Assembly: GCA_002373505.1 (NCBI GenBank)
Contig: DFKE01000001.1
Coordinates: 124,001 to 188,000, forward strand
Source of the DNA: Bacteroidales bacterium UBA3653
Lineage (GTDB): Bacteria; Bacteroidota; Bacteroidia; Bacteroidales; Paludibacteraceae
DNA length: 64,000 nt
Direction: 5' to 3'
The position numbers and the translations under genes are program-made. Shown here in pieces: positions 41,651-49,808 of the stretch. Numbering within the stretch: the first letter of the stretch is position 1; each line of letters starts with the position of its first letter. Below the pieces are notes generated by a model, which did not search any database, was not told the origin of the DNA, and saw only the letters and a program-made list of their open reading frames with translations.

Positions 41651-41845
41651 TTAGCCTTTATAACGAACAGCATTTACTTCCGCCTGAATCTCGTCTTCTG
41701 TCAGGTCAGATGCATTCTTACGGCAAGCATCAATAAAACGGGACACCACACTACGGCGATTGTCAATAGTCCATCCCATGCGGCTGGCGAACTGCATCAC
41801 CAGTGCCACGTCAGCTGACGGTATTCTTAATGTAACATCTTCCAT
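41651..41845 (-). CDS. Antitoxin partner of the PIN toxin
   Basis: 64 residues from MEDVTLRIPSADVALVMQFA. Short ribbon-helix-helix-like start followed by an acidic helical tail (SDLTEDEIQAEVNAVRYKG) as expected of an antitoxin. ATG 41845 lies about 40 nt after the promoter box; the longer open frame runs through that promoter. Confidence 0.78.
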   Translation of the reverse strand: MEDVTLRIPSADVALVMQFASRMGWTIDNRRSVVSRFIDACRKNASDLTEDEIQAEVNAVRYKG

Positions 41846-41883
41846 AATTGTCAGTTTTGTATTGTCATTTTGCGTTTGCGACG

Positions 41884-41915
41884 CAAAAGTACAACTTTTT
41901 TCTGACATGTGCAAG
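41884..41915 (-). promoter_or_regulatory. Promoter of the PIN toxin-antitoxin operon
   Basis: Minus strand CTTG (41912-41915), 20-nt spacer, TACTTTTG (41884-41891). Confidence 0.72.
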
Positions 41916-41949
41916 TAATCGGACAAAAAAATCACTTTTGCCTTCATTT

Positions 41950-42238
41950 TTCCACTAAATAAGTCTTTTTGAACTTATTCTCAATCTGTCAAAGATCTTT
42001 CGATGCCTCTTTTAAGTGCCGCATCTGCACTATCTTTTCGTGTCCTGTTCCCGGGAGGAATGAAGAACACAAAAAGGAAAGAGATAAGGCCATGGAATAC
42101 GGTCCTATCTCCTATCAAACACACCCAACCTTACGGCACTGCCGGTAAAAGCATTGCAGAATGTCGAGTCGTATACTGTAGCGTTGTTCATACAAAAGTA
42201 GTGTCTTAGCCGTTGGTACTTTTGTTTGTTATCAAATA
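41950..42238 (-). ncRNA. Candidate structured non-coding RNA
   Basis: A full-consensus promoter (42244-42275) reads into about 290 nt with no open frame worth calling. The presumed transcript has hairpins ACAAAAGTA/TACTTTTGT (42192-42225), TTAC-GGC/GCC-GTAA (around 42131-42148), AGATAAGG/CCTATCT (42082-42110) and AATAAGT/ACTTATT (41958-41979). It lacks tmRNA, RNase P and SRP RNA landmarks. Alternatively a degraded gene remnant. Confidence 0.45.
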
Positions 42239-42243
42239 CGGTG

Positions 42244-42275
42244 CAAAGATACAACATTTTTACGGAATATGCAAA
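42244..42275 (-). promoter_or_regulatory. Orphan promoter upstream of the candidate ncRNA
   Basis: Minus strand TTTG (42272-42275), 20-nt spacer, TATCTTTG (42244-42251), as strong as promoters of essential genes here. Confidence 0.72.
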
Positions 42276-42382
42276 TAAATTTGTATATTTTAGACATAAT
42301 TTTACGCAGAATTAAAAAATAGCATTCCAATTCGTCAATTTGTTTACATTTCCACTATATCTGTCAATTATTCCACATTCCG

Positions 42383-44392
42383 CTACAACTTCGCACGGAG
42401 CAGAAAATGCACATCCGTGCGGGTCATGGACCGGTTGTGCGCCGCCGCCCAGGCACGGGCATAGACAGTCTCGCTGACGCGCAGATACAGCGCTATCTGC
42501 GGGATGATCTGCCATCGCAAACAGGCATACGCCCTGCCGCCTAATCCATATACGGCAGGGATAGAAAAAGCATACAGCACATCGTGCTCGTACATATAGA
42601 TCCTGTTTGCCCACTCGCTGGCGTCGAATCCCTGTACCCTTAACTTTAAAGTTAAGGGAAGTTTCGTATTGAGAGTAGCGAGTTGAGAGAAATCGAGAGA
42701 GAAATCCTGCGCTATGCTGATTCCATAAGTTAGTTGAGAGTTCAGAGAATTAGTGTTTGGTGAATTAGAGTTTAGGGAATTTGGAGCCAGGTTTGCGTCC
42801 GCGGTAGTACGCAAACTCCATCCGCAAGAAGACCAGTCGAACTGTGCGCGGGCAGAGTAGAGTGCATCGCCTTTCTGCCGGGCGCGAAGCCGAAGACCGA
42901 TCCGCCAATCTTGGCGGATATACCGGACTTCCGCCATGGCGTCGTAGCCAAGCGTTTTGCTTTCCGGGAGACCGTATTTCGGTCCGGAGAAATAGAACAC
43001 ATCGCCGTAACCGGTCAGCCGCCAGTTCCGCCATCGGGTAATGTCAAAACCTACATAGCCGCCGTTCTCGTCGCCTATGCGCGAGGTCTCCGAGAAAGCA
43101 TACCCCTGCGCGTTGTCAAACCACGGCGAATAATACCTGTAGAGAGCTACCAGCGACACGCCCGAAGCCGGATAAAAACGGCTTCCGACAATCGAACCGA
43201 AGCCCCAATGCGCTACGCGCAATTGATGATTGATAATTGATGATTGATGATTTTGACTTGTGGCTACTTCGCCGAAGACATCAAACCAACCGTGGTTGTA
43301 CCGCGCGGAAACACCGATCACGGCTTGGTTCCTGCCCCTGAAATAATGCTGATTGTAGGCGGAGTTGCGATACGGACGGATGCTGTCGCTCCATATGTTC
43401 TCTATTGCCGTCAGAGCTACCTGCAACCGGTTATGCCGAACTGTCAGATTGGCTCCTATCAAGTGGTGCCAGGTGCTGTCATTCGCCTGTTTCATCGAGT
43501 ATAAGACACTGGCGTCCAGCCTTGTTTTCTTGTTCCATTCCCACCGCAAAGTGGCTCCTGCGCCATGCAGCCCTCCGCCGTCTGCCGAACTGTAATACCG
43601 CAGTCCTTCGCGACTCTGTCCGGCTGATTGGACATACACGGATTTGCCGGCATGAAAAACCGGCGCCAGCACTAAACCCTGACCAAAAGAAGCCTGGAAA
43701 TTACCGCCTACTATTGTATGCAAATGTCCCATGTCACGCAGTTGCAGATAAGCTCCGTACTGTAAATCCCCTGCCATTCCTCCAGCCGGTCTGCGCAACT
43801 GCGCTCCGAAGGTTACACGACGTTGAAAATCAAAACGATAGCGCGCCTGCACAAACATAGGATCGCTGCCTTCATAAGACTCTATATCGCGTGCGTCCAG
43901 ACGGGTAGTGATCTCATGCGTAGCATAAGCGAACACCTCACGCGCGTAATATTTTTGTTCGCCCGCGCTCGCGCCTATACGCACGAACGGAAGCAGGTCC
44001 CGTATCTCATAATCCGCCAGACTCTGAATCATTCGCAACTCATACAGAGACTCGAACGGATGTTTGTCCGCATACATCAGAATCTCGTCTATCTGCTGCG
44101 GCGAAAGGAAATAGAGCTGCTGCAACTCTTCGTCCGAGGTGTTGTTCAGGTTGATAGGCTCTTCGTGAAGCGCATATAGATCGGTCTGCAGCTGTTCGTA
44201 GTCCACCTCGCCGATCTCCGTTGCCGCATTGTATATGTCCAGAATGATGTCGTCCAGCGAGGCAGCAAAACCCTCCCCATATTGTTCTACGGGCGACCAC
44301 TGGGTGCCCGATCGAGCATAGCTCTTCACCCCTCCAAGGGAGGGAGAAAGGAGCAGTATCAGGATCCAAATCTTACAGAATTCTCTTTTCAC
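42383..44392 (-). CDS. Helix-hairpin-helix protein with outer-membrane barrel-like C-terminus
   Basis: 669 residues. Signal-like N-terminus (KIWILILLLSPSLGG), a ComEA-type HhH region (INLNNTSDEELQQLYFLSPQ and DEILMYADKHPFESLYELRM), then about 500 residues of alternating beta structure as in outer-membrane proteins. A common Bacteroidales protein of unknown role. Start is GTG 44392, almost at the predicted transcription start (promoter box ends 44397), so the mRNA may be leaderless. At least three repeat-derived insertions: GC palindrome in the signal region, ATTGATG heptamers (QNHQSSIINHQL) and a 15-bp array (NLAPNSLNSNSPNTN). Confidence 0.82.
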   Translation of the reverse strand: MKREFCKIWILILLLSPSLGGVKSYARSGTQWSPVEQYGEGFAASLDDIILDIYNAATEIGEVDYEQLQTDLYALHEEPINLNNTSDEELQQLYFLSPQQIDEILMYADKHPFESLYELRMIQSLADYEIRDLLPFVRIGASAGEQKYYAREVFAYATHEITTRLDARDIESYEGSDPMFVQARYRFDFQRRVTFGAQLRRPAGGMAGDLQYGAYLQLRDMGHLHTIVGGNFQASFGQGLVLAPVFHAGKSVYVQSAGQSREGLRYYSSADGGGLHGAGATLRWEWNKKTRLDASVLYSMKQANDSTWHHLIGANLTVRHNRLQVALTAIENIWSDSIRPYRNSAYNQHYFRGRNQAVIGVSARYNHGWFDVFGEVATSQNHQSSIINHQLRVAHWGFGSIVGSRFYPASGVSLVALYRYYSPWFDNAQGYAFSETSRIGDENGGYVGFDITRWRNWRLTGYGDVFYFSGPKYGLPESKTLGYDAMAEVRYIRQDWRIGLRLRARQKGDALYSARAQFDWSSCGWSLRTTADANLAPNSLNSNSPNTNSLNSQLTYGISIAQDFSLDFSQLATLNTKLPLTLKLRVQGFDASEWANRIYMYEHDVLYAFSIPAVYGLGGRAYACLRWQIIPQIALYLRVSETVYARAWAAAHNRSMTRTDVHFLLRAKL
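42733..42785 (-). repeat. About 15-bp GAATTAGWGTTT array inside the HhH gene
   Basis: Words GAGTTCAGAGAATTA, GTGTTTGGTGAATTA, GAGTTTAGGGAATTT in a row, in frame as a Ser/Asn/Leu-rich loop. Confidence 0.65.
43222..43249 (-). repeat. 7-bp ATTGATG array inside the HhH gene
   Basis: Four heptamers (ATTGATG, ATTGATA, ATTGATG, ATTGATG), in frame as NHQSSIINHQ. Confidence 0.85.
44327..44347 (-). repeat. Short GC-rich palindromic element in the HhH signal region
   Basis: CACCCCTCCAAGGGAGGGAG, in frame as LSPSLGGVK; shorter than other copies. Confidence 0.6.
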
Positions 44393-44396
44393 GGTG

Positions 44397-44428
44397 CAAA
44401 ATTAGTAAAAATCTTGCATATGTGCAAA
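44397..44428 (-). promoter_or_regulatory. Promoter of the HhH gene, overlapping a divergent promoter
   Basis: Minus strand TTTG (44425-44428), 20-nt spacer, TAATTTTG (44397-44404). Shares bases with the plus-strand promoter at 44413-44444. Confidence 0.75.
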
Positions 44429-44444
44429 AAAAGCAGTAATTTTG
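44413..44444 (+). promoter_or_regulatory. Promoter of the flippase-like gene
   Basis: CTTG 44413-44416, 20-nt spacer, TAATTTTG 44437-44444. The two divergent -33 boxes lie in one TTGCATATGTGCAA palindrome. Confidence 0.75.
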
Positions 44445-44454
44445 CCGCGGATTT

Positions 44455-45384
44455 ATGGATCGGAAGATGCTCTATCATATTGTCGAATGGTCGGTAGCCC
44501 TCGCCGCGTGCGCGTTTCTGCTGTATAAGATTGTCACCTACGACAACTATGCCGCGCTCGGTGAAGCGCTGCGCAATATGTCATGGCAGCAATGGACGGC
44601 AATGGGCCTGTGCGTGGCTCTCATGCCGCTGAACATGGCGCTGGAAGCGTGGAGGTGGCGCACCCTATGGAATGTACAAAGCGACAATGTACAAAGTACA
44701 AAGGAACTGTCTTTTTGCGAAGCGCAGAGGCAGGTGTATTACAGCAAGTTAGCGGGATTGGTGACGCCCTGGCGGCTGGGTGAATACCCGGCAAGAGGGA
44801 TGTTATTGGTAGAGAGTTTAAAGTTGAACGATGAAAGAGGTTCGAATGCCGAGAGCGGGAAATTGATGACGCGTGTACTCTCGATGGGGGCTGTAGGAAG
44901 CGCTACCATGACTGCAGCAATCGTCCTGGCAGGTGTGTTGGGGCTGGCTTTTTCGCCGGAGGTTCTCTCGCTTCTCGGAGGCAGTTATCTCTATGCTCTG
45001 GCGGTAGCAGTGGCGCTCCTGGCGATGGCTTTCGCGTTAATGCCCAGACTGCTCCGCCGTTTTGCCGAAGTGGACCAATATCTGCTTCTGCGCAGTCTGG
45101 GACAGAGTCTCGTACGGTTGCTCTGCTGGTGTGTCCAACTGGCGCTGGTGCTATGGGCGTTGGGAGCCGTTACCAATCATTTACCAATCACCGGTTTGTT
45201 TGTCTATTACCTCCTTGTGACAATCACGCCGAACGTGCCTGTCGCGGAGGCAGGAGTACGCGGCGCATGGGCGATTCTGCTCTTCGGTACGATGAATGCA
45301 GCGCTGGCAGGGGTGCTGCTATGGCTGATAAATACCTTGCTACCGTGTCTAATTTGGCCTTTTTTGCGCAAAAAAACAAAATAA
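44455..45384 (+). CDS. YbhN/LPG-synthase-like flippase membrane protein
   Basis: 309 residues with about eight hydrophobic helices. The YbhN/UPF0104 family (lysylphosphatidylglycerol synthase transmembrane region) is suggested by LEAWRWRTLW, YYSKLAGLVTPWRLGEYPAR and TPNVPVAEAGVRGAWAIL. Probably lipid-associated; substrate unknown. Insertion NVQSDNVQSTKEL is encoded by GTACAAA heptamers (44674-44703). ATG 44455 lies only 10 nt after the -7 box, so a near-leaderless message. Confidence 0.8.
   Translation: MDRKMLYHIVEWSVALAACAFLLYKIVTYDNYAALGEALRNMSWQQWTAMGLCVALMPLNMALEAWRWRTLWNVQSDNVQSTKELSFCEAQRQVYYSKLAGLVTPWRLGEYPARGMLLVESLKLNDERGSNAESGKLMTRVLSMGAVGSATMTAAIVLAGVLGLAFSPEVLSLLGGSYLYALAVAVALLAMAFALMPRLLRRFAEVDQYLLLRSLGQSLVRLLCWCVQLALVLWALGAVTNHLPITGLFVYYLLVTITPNVPVAEAGVRGAWAILLFGTMNAALAGVLLWLINTLLPCLIWPFLRKKTK
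44674..44703 (+). repeat. GTACAAA array inside the flippase-like gene
   Basis: GTACAAA, GCGACAAT, GTACAAA, GTACAAA; in frame as VQSDNVQST, in a cytoplasmic loop between helices. Confidence 0.85.
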
Positions 45385-45416
45385 TTTGCACGGTTGCAAA
45401 AAAAGTAGTAACTTTG
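45385..45416 (+). promoter_or_regulatory. Promoter of malQ
   Basis: TTTG 45385-45388, 20-nt spacer, TAACTTTG 45409-45416; the -33 box overlaps the end of the upstream gene. Confidence 0.75.
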
Positions 45417-45456
45417 TGGCGAAATTAACGAAATACCGTAACAAAACAATAATATC

Positions 45457-48069
45457 ATGAACATCAATTTTCAAATTCATTACCGTGCCGAGTACGGCCA
45501 GAGTCTGTGCGTGATCGAGACGCAGGAGTCAATCTTGGGATGGACAGAGAAGGAACCGCTGGTGCTGAATTGCCAGGGAATGGATTTCTGGCAGGCGAAC
45601 GTGCCGATCAGCGATTTCGCCGGAAGTATCCAGTATAAATACGCTATCCGTCTGCAGGACGGCGGCTATATCTACGAAGCCGGCGAACCCCGTACCCTGA
45701 CGCTCAAGGCGGCTGACAAACGTATCGTGGTACGCGATGCATGGCAGGCGAGCACCTATGAGGACAGTTTCTACACTACCGCCTTTCTGAAAGCGCTTTT
45801 TAGTAGAAAGTCGAAAGCAGAAAGTAGAAAGTCGAAAGCTCCGAAAGGTAATATCCGTTTCTCGATCGACCTGCCGCAGATACTCCCCTCGCAAGGAGTG
45901 GCTGTTATCGGTAACTGCGAGGCATTGGGCAACTGGAGCGCGGACGACAAACTCATTATGAGTGACGCCGAGTTCCCCCTCTGGAAAGCGGACATCGAGG
46001 TCAAAGGGCAGGATATCGTAGAATACAAATACGTCGTTTATGACCTCAAGACCGGTGCTGTGGTAGATACCGAGTGGGGCGAGAACCGCCAGATATGGGG
46101 AATCGAGAAAGGTCAGGTGATCTATCAGAACGACCGCGGTTTCCGCCGCACGCAGCCCAGATGGAAAGGATCCGGCGTGGCTGTTCCGGTCTTCTCGCTC
46201 CGTAGCGAAGCGGGATTCGGTATCGGTGAATTCCAGGATCTCAAACTGCTGGCGGAATGGGCGGCTGCTACGGGTCAGCAGATGATTCAGACACTGCCGA
46301 TCAACGATACTACACTCCGTCATAACAACCGCGACAGTTATCCTTACAACGCCGTTTCGGTCTTTGCGCTCCATCCGATATATATCAATATCGAGGCTAT
46401 GGGACGTCTGACGCCGGCAATGAAGAAGAAATACGAGGCGCAGAAAGCGGAGTTTAACGCAAAGTCCTTCTCGGATTACCAGAACGTGTATGACGCGAAG
46501 ATGGTCTTCTTCAAAGCCCTCTACAAACAGGACAAGGACGCACTCTTCGGCAGCGCGGAATACAAAGCTTTCGAGAAGAAAAACCATGCATGGCTCGAGC
46601 AGTATGCCGAGTTTCTGAGCAAACGCGACAAACAGCCGAAAGATTTCTATAAGTTCCTCCAGTTCCATGCCGACAAACAGTTGGCGGACGCGGTGGCATA
46701 TGCCCATTCGTTAGGCGTTGCCATGAAGGGAGATATACCTATTGGTATTTCGCCGGACTCTGTAGATGCGGCTTATTATCCCGATCTGTTCAATCTGGAT
46801 GCTTCTGCCGGAGCTCCGCCTGATGATTTCGATGCACGCGGCCAGAACTGGGGCTTCCCTACCTATAACTGGGATGAGATGGCGAAGGATAACTTCGGCT
46901 GGTGGCGCGCGCGGTTCCAGAAGATGCAGGATTATTTCGATGCTTACCGCATAGATCATATCCTCGGCTTCTTCCGTATCTGGCAGATGCGCAAACAGGA
47001 CGAGTGGGGACTTTGCGGTCATTTCGTACCGGCGCTGCCATATACCTACGACGATCTATGCGCACAGGGTGTTTGCCTCGACTGGGATAGAATGACCAAA
47101 CCGTATATCCGCTCCAATTTCTTGGGAGACGTGCTGGGATATGATACCGAATGGGCTAAACAGCATGCCCTCCAGACACGCGATAACTATATCTATTGGT
47201 TCCGTCCGGAGTTTGATACCCAGGCGAAGGTGCAGGCTTGGTACGACCGCCTGATGAGCGATGAGAAACAACTCAAAGCCAGCGGACTGAGTGCCGCTGC
47301 GGCGAAGAATATATGCAACGGACTGATTTATCTCCATTGCGAGGTGCTCTTCGTGGAAGACCAGCGCAGGCCGGGATGGCTGCATCCGCGTATCTCGATC
47401 TATCAGAGCCATTCGTTCAACGAACTCTATTCGGACCAGAAAGAGATACTGATGCGCATCTACAACGATTATTTCTATCGCCGTCATACCCAGTTCTGGC
47501 GCGACTCGGCGATGCGCAAACTGCCTACGCTCATTGGTGCTACCCATATGCTCTGCTGCGGCGAAGACTTGGGTATGGTGCCGGCTTGCGTGCCGGACGT
47601 GATGCATGAGTTGCAGATCCTGTCGCTCGAGATACAGCGTATGCCGAAAGATCCGACGGTTAAGTTCGCGCATCCGGCTGACGCACCGTATCAGAGCGTT
47701 TGTACAACCGGTACACACGATATGAACCCGCTCCGCGCTTGGTGGGAGGAAGACCGCGCTGTGACACAGCGGTTTTATAACGAACAGATGGGGTGGTGGG
47801 GCGAAGCTCCGCAGGAGATGACGCCGGAGATAGCTGAGTTCATTATCAACCAGCATATGTACAGCCCCGCTATGTGGACGATACTCCCTCTACAGGACTG
47901 GCTCGCTATCGATGCTGACGTACGGATAAAAGACCAGTTCGCAGACCGTATCAACCTGCCGTCCGATCCGCGCCATTTCTGGAACTACAGGATGCATCTT
48001 ACCCTGGAGAAACTGAAAAAGTGCGATGCGTTGAACGCAAAGATCAAGAAACTGACAAGCGTCAGGTAA
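45457..48069 (+). CDS. malQ: 4-alpha-glucanotransferase with two starch-binding domains
   Basis: GH77 amylomaltase that rearranges maltodextrins. 870 residues: two CBM20-like domains (about 1-105 and 125-225), then the GH77 barrel with SLRSEAGFGIGEFQDLK, nucleophile region YFDAYRIDHILGFFRIW, acid/base CGEDLGMVP and TTGTHDMNPLRAWW. Cytoplasmic (no signal). The linker between the CBM20 domains, SRKSKAESRKSKAPKGN, is encoded by five GAAAGTC-type heptamers. Longer than E. coli MalQ, normal for Bacteroidales. Confidence 0.93.
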   Translation: MNINFQIHYRAEYGQSLCVIETQESILGWTEKEPLVLNCQGMDFWQANVPISDFAGSIQYKYAIRLQDGGYIYEAGEPRTLTLKAADKRIVVRDAWQASTYEDSFYTTAFLKALFSRKSKAESRKSKAPKGNIRFSIDLPQILPSQGVAVIGNCEALGNWSADDKLIMSDAEFPLWKADIEVKGQDIVEYKYVVYDLKTGAVVDTEWGENRQIWGIEKGQVIYQNDRGFRRTQPRWKGSGVAVPVFSLRSEAGFGIGEFQDLKLLAEWAAATGQQMIQTLPINDTTLRHNNRDSYPYNAVSVFALHPIYINIEAMGRLTPAMKKKYEAQKAEFNAKSFSDYQNVYDAKMVFFKALYKQDKDALFGSAEYKAFEKKNHAWLEQYAEFLSKRDKQPKDFYKFLQFHADKQLADAVAYAHSLGVAMKGDIPIGISPDSVDAAYYPDLFNLDASAGAPPDDFDARGQNWGFPTYNWDEMAKDNFGWWRARFQKMQDYFDAYRIDHILGFFRIWQMRKQDEWGLCGHFVPALPYTYDDLCAQGVCLDWDRMTKPYIRSNFLGDVLGYDTEWAKQHALQTRDNYIYWFRPEFDTQAKVQAWYDRLMSDEKQLKASGLSAAAAKNICNGLIYLHCEVLFVEDQRRPGWLHPRISIYQSHSFNELYSDQKEILMRIYNDYFYRRHTQFWRDSAMRKLPTLIGATHMLCCGEDLGMVPACVPDVMHELQILSLEIQRMPKDPTVKFAHPADAPYQSVCTTGTHDMNPLRAWWEEDRAVTQRFYNEQMGWWGEAPQEMTPEIAEFIINQHMYSPAMWTILPLQDWLAIDADVRIKDQFADRINLPSDPRHFWNYRMHLTLEKLKKCDALNAKIKKLTSVR
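45806..45840 (+). repeat. 7-bp GAAAGTC array in the malQ linker
   Basis: Five exact heptamers: GAAAGTC, GAAAGCA, GAAAGTA, GAAAGTC, GAAAGCT. Same family near 9023-9060 and 51767-51794. Confidence 0.92.
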
Positions 48070-48070
48070 A

Positions 48071-48122
48071 GTACGAAGGACAAATGTACGATGTACGAAG
48101 GAAAGATGTACGATGTACGAAG
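48071..48122. repeat. GTACGAAG/GTACGAT array between malQ and ispH
   Basis: Units of 8, 7, 7, 8, 7, 7 and 8 bp fill the whole gap between two converging stop codons. Confidence 0.9.
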
Positions 48123-48123
48123 G

Positions 48124-49053
48124 TTAAGGGATGAGCGAGAGCTTGTCCCTTACTTTTTGCATGAGCCAGAGAGGAGTGCTGGTCGCTCCGCAGATACCTA
48201 CTTTGAGGTCGGCTTTGCCTGCAAGACCGCTTTGCTCCAGTGCTTCTTCAAGTTCGTCTGGGGAGGAGATGAAAAGAGTGTTTGGGTTCGCCTCTACGCA
48301 TTTTTGGAACAGCACTTTGGCATTAGAGGACTTGGCGCCGCCGACAAAAAGAACGATGTCGTTCTCGCGTGAGAAAGCTTGCAACTCCGCTACGCGGTTG
48401 GCTACATTACGGCAGATTGTGTCGTGGTACTCGAAAGCCCGCTTCGCTGTAGGACCGGCTTCGTCTGTAAGACCGCTTGCACTGTAAGACCGCTTGCGCT
48501 GTAAGATTGCTTCGACGAGGTGGTTGAATCCCTCGACGGACTTGGTGGTCTGGGAGAATAGGTATATCGGCCGCGAGAAATCAAGGCGGTCGAGTTGCGT
48601 TTCGTTCTCAATGACGACAGCGGTATTGTTGGTCTGTCCTTGCAGACCGATCACTTCGGCATGACCGGGTTTGCCGTAGATAACTATTTGAGGCGGCTGC
48701 GGCTCGTCGTTCTTATGCGTCTCATAGCAGGCGCGGATGCGGTCCTGCAGTTTCTTTACCACAGGACAGGTGGCGTCAATGATCTCTATCCCCCGTTGCT
48801 GCGCGATCCAGTACGTGCTGGGCGGTTCGCCGTGCGCACGGAGAAGCACACGCGAATGGGAGGGTAATGTGCGGAGGTCGTCATAGTCAATCGTCTGAAG
48901 ACCCTTGCTCTCCAGACGCGCTACTTCCTGGCCGTTATGCACGATGTCGCCCAGACAATAAAGCGGACCGTTCGCCAGTTCGCTTTCTGCCGCTTCGATA
49001 GCGCGCGTCACTCCGAAGCAGAAACCGCTATGTTGATCAATGGAAATCTGCAT
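48124..49053 (-). CDS. ispH: 4-hydroxy-3-methylbut-2-enyl diphosphate reductase
   Basis: Last enzyme of the MEP isoprenoid pathway, [4Fe-4S] enzyme. Cluster Cys in SGFCFGVTRAIE (Cys12), DATCPVVKKLQ and GICGATSTP; AHGEPPSTY and GGAKSSNAKVLF also fit. Start ATG 49053 gives MQISIDQHSGFCFGV. About 309 residues, longer than usual because of RSYSASGLTDEAGPTAKRAF (repeat 48435-48514) and GLAGKADLKVG, both from the AAGCGGTCTTACAG family. Confidence 0.94.
   Translation of the reverse strand: MQISIDQHSGFCFGVTRAIEAAESELANGPLYCLGDIVHNGQEVARLESKGLQTIDYDDLRTLPSHSRVLLRAHGEPPSTYWIAQQRGIEIIDATCPVVKKLQDRIRACYETHKNDEPQPPQIVIYGKPGHAEVIGLQGQTNNTAVVIENETQLDRLDFSRPIYLFSQTTKSVEGFNHLVEAILQRKRSYSASGLTDEAGPTAKRAFEYHDTICRNVANRVAELQAFSRENDIVLFVGGAKSSNAKVLFQKCVEANPNTLFISSPDELEEALEQSGLAGKADLKVGICGATSTPLWLMQKVRDKLSLIP
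48435..48514 (-). repeat. 17-bp AAGCGGTCTTACAG-family array inside ispH
   Basis: Three to four units (minus strand GCAAGCGGTCTTACAGT, GACGAAGCCGGTCCTACAG) in frame; a further copy near 48195-48240. Shares words with 994-1041 in murF. Confidence 0.78.
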
Positions 49054-49056
49054 TAT

Positions 49057-49105
49057 AGTCGAACTAGTCAAACCAGTTTATCTAGTCAATCCAGTTTGTC
49101 TAGTG
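49057..49105 (-). repeat. 9-bp AGTC...CT array at the cmk-ispH junction
   Basis: Five 9-bp units (AGTCGAACT, AGTCAAACC, AGTTTATCT, AGTCAATCC, AGTTTGTCT). It encodes the last residues of cmk (TLDKLD) and runs up to the ispH start. Same family as 13910-13953. Confidence 0.88.
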
Positions 49106-49808
49106 TTTTGTTGAATAAGTCAATAATCAGTTCCATTTGTTCTTCGCGGGTCATGAAACTGTTGTCCACTACGACGGCGTCATCCGCCTGACGGAGCGGA
49201 GACTCCGCACGGTGCGTGTCGCGGTAGTCGCGGTCATTCACATCGGCTAAAACAGCCTCCATGTCCGGGTGTCCGCCTTTGGAAACCAACTCGTCATAGC
49301 GCCTCTGCGCACGTACTTCCGGACTCGCGGTAAGGAAGAGTTTCAGTTCCGCTTTCGGGAAGACCACGGTACCTATGTCACGGCCGTCCATGACGATGCC
49401 TTTTGCTTCTCCCATCTTCTGCTGCTGCGCTACGAGGAACGCCCGCACTTCTTTGATGGCGGAGATCCGGCTGGCGGCATTACCCACTTCCAGCGTACGG
49501 ATAAACGGCTCCACGTCCTCCCCGTTCAGGGTCACATGTTGAACAACCCCCTCCGGCTCCCCCTCAAGGGGAGTGACAGGAACTCGTTTGAAACCCACTT
49601 GGATCTTTTCCAAGGCGGCGATGATGTCTTCGTTGGAGTCCAGATGGTTGCGGAGCGTGTATAAAGCTATCGCGCGATACATAGCGCCTGTGTCTACATA
49701 CGTATAGCCGGCATAGGATGCCAGCGCTTTGGCTATCGTCGATTTGCCGCAGGACGAATAGCCGTCTATGGCTACAATGATCTTATTTGCTATTTCGTCA
49801 TTTACCAT
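49086..49808 (-). CDS. cmk: Cytidylate kinase
   Basis: Phosphorylates CMP/dCMP. P-loop IDGYSSCGKST, YVDTGAMYRAIALY, VMDGRDIGTVVFP and ASPEVRAQRRYDEL identify it. Start ATG 49808 gives MVNDEIANKIIVAIDG; the first residues come from the AAATGGTAAATGACC family. VPVTPLEGEPEGVVQHV contains an in-frame GC-rich palindrome (49544-49574); the C-terminus is in a 9-bp array. So three repeat families touch this one enzyme. Between porQ and ispH on the same strand, a common Bacteroidota order. Confidence 0.93.
   Translation of the reverse strand: MVNDEIANKIIVAIDGYSSCGKSTIAKALASYAGYTYVDTGAMYRAIALYTLRNHLDSNEDIIAALEKIQVGFKRVPVTPLEGEPEGVVQHVTLNGEDVEPFIRTLEVGNAASRISAIKEVRAFLVAQQQKMGEAKGIVMDGRDIGTVVFPKAELKLFLTASPEVRAQRRYDELVSKGGHPDMEAVLADVNDRDYRDTHRAESPLRQADDAVVVDNSFMTREEQMELIIDLFNKTLDKLD
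49544..49574 (-). repeat. GC-rich palindromic element inside cmk
   Basis: AACCCCCTCCGG then CTCCCCCTCAAGGGGAG, in frame as TPLEGEPEGVV. Confidence 0.8.

Noticed and set aside
42003..42209. Small plus-strand ORF of 68 codons
   Set aside because: No promoter, no similarity seen, composition unlike a protein, and it lies antisense to the structured orphan-promoter region.
41950..42238. tmRNA, RNase P RNA or SRP RNA in the orphan transcript
   Set aside because: None of the conserved words of these RNAs (such as the tmRNA alanine acceptor end or the RNase P GAGGAAAGTC core) is present.
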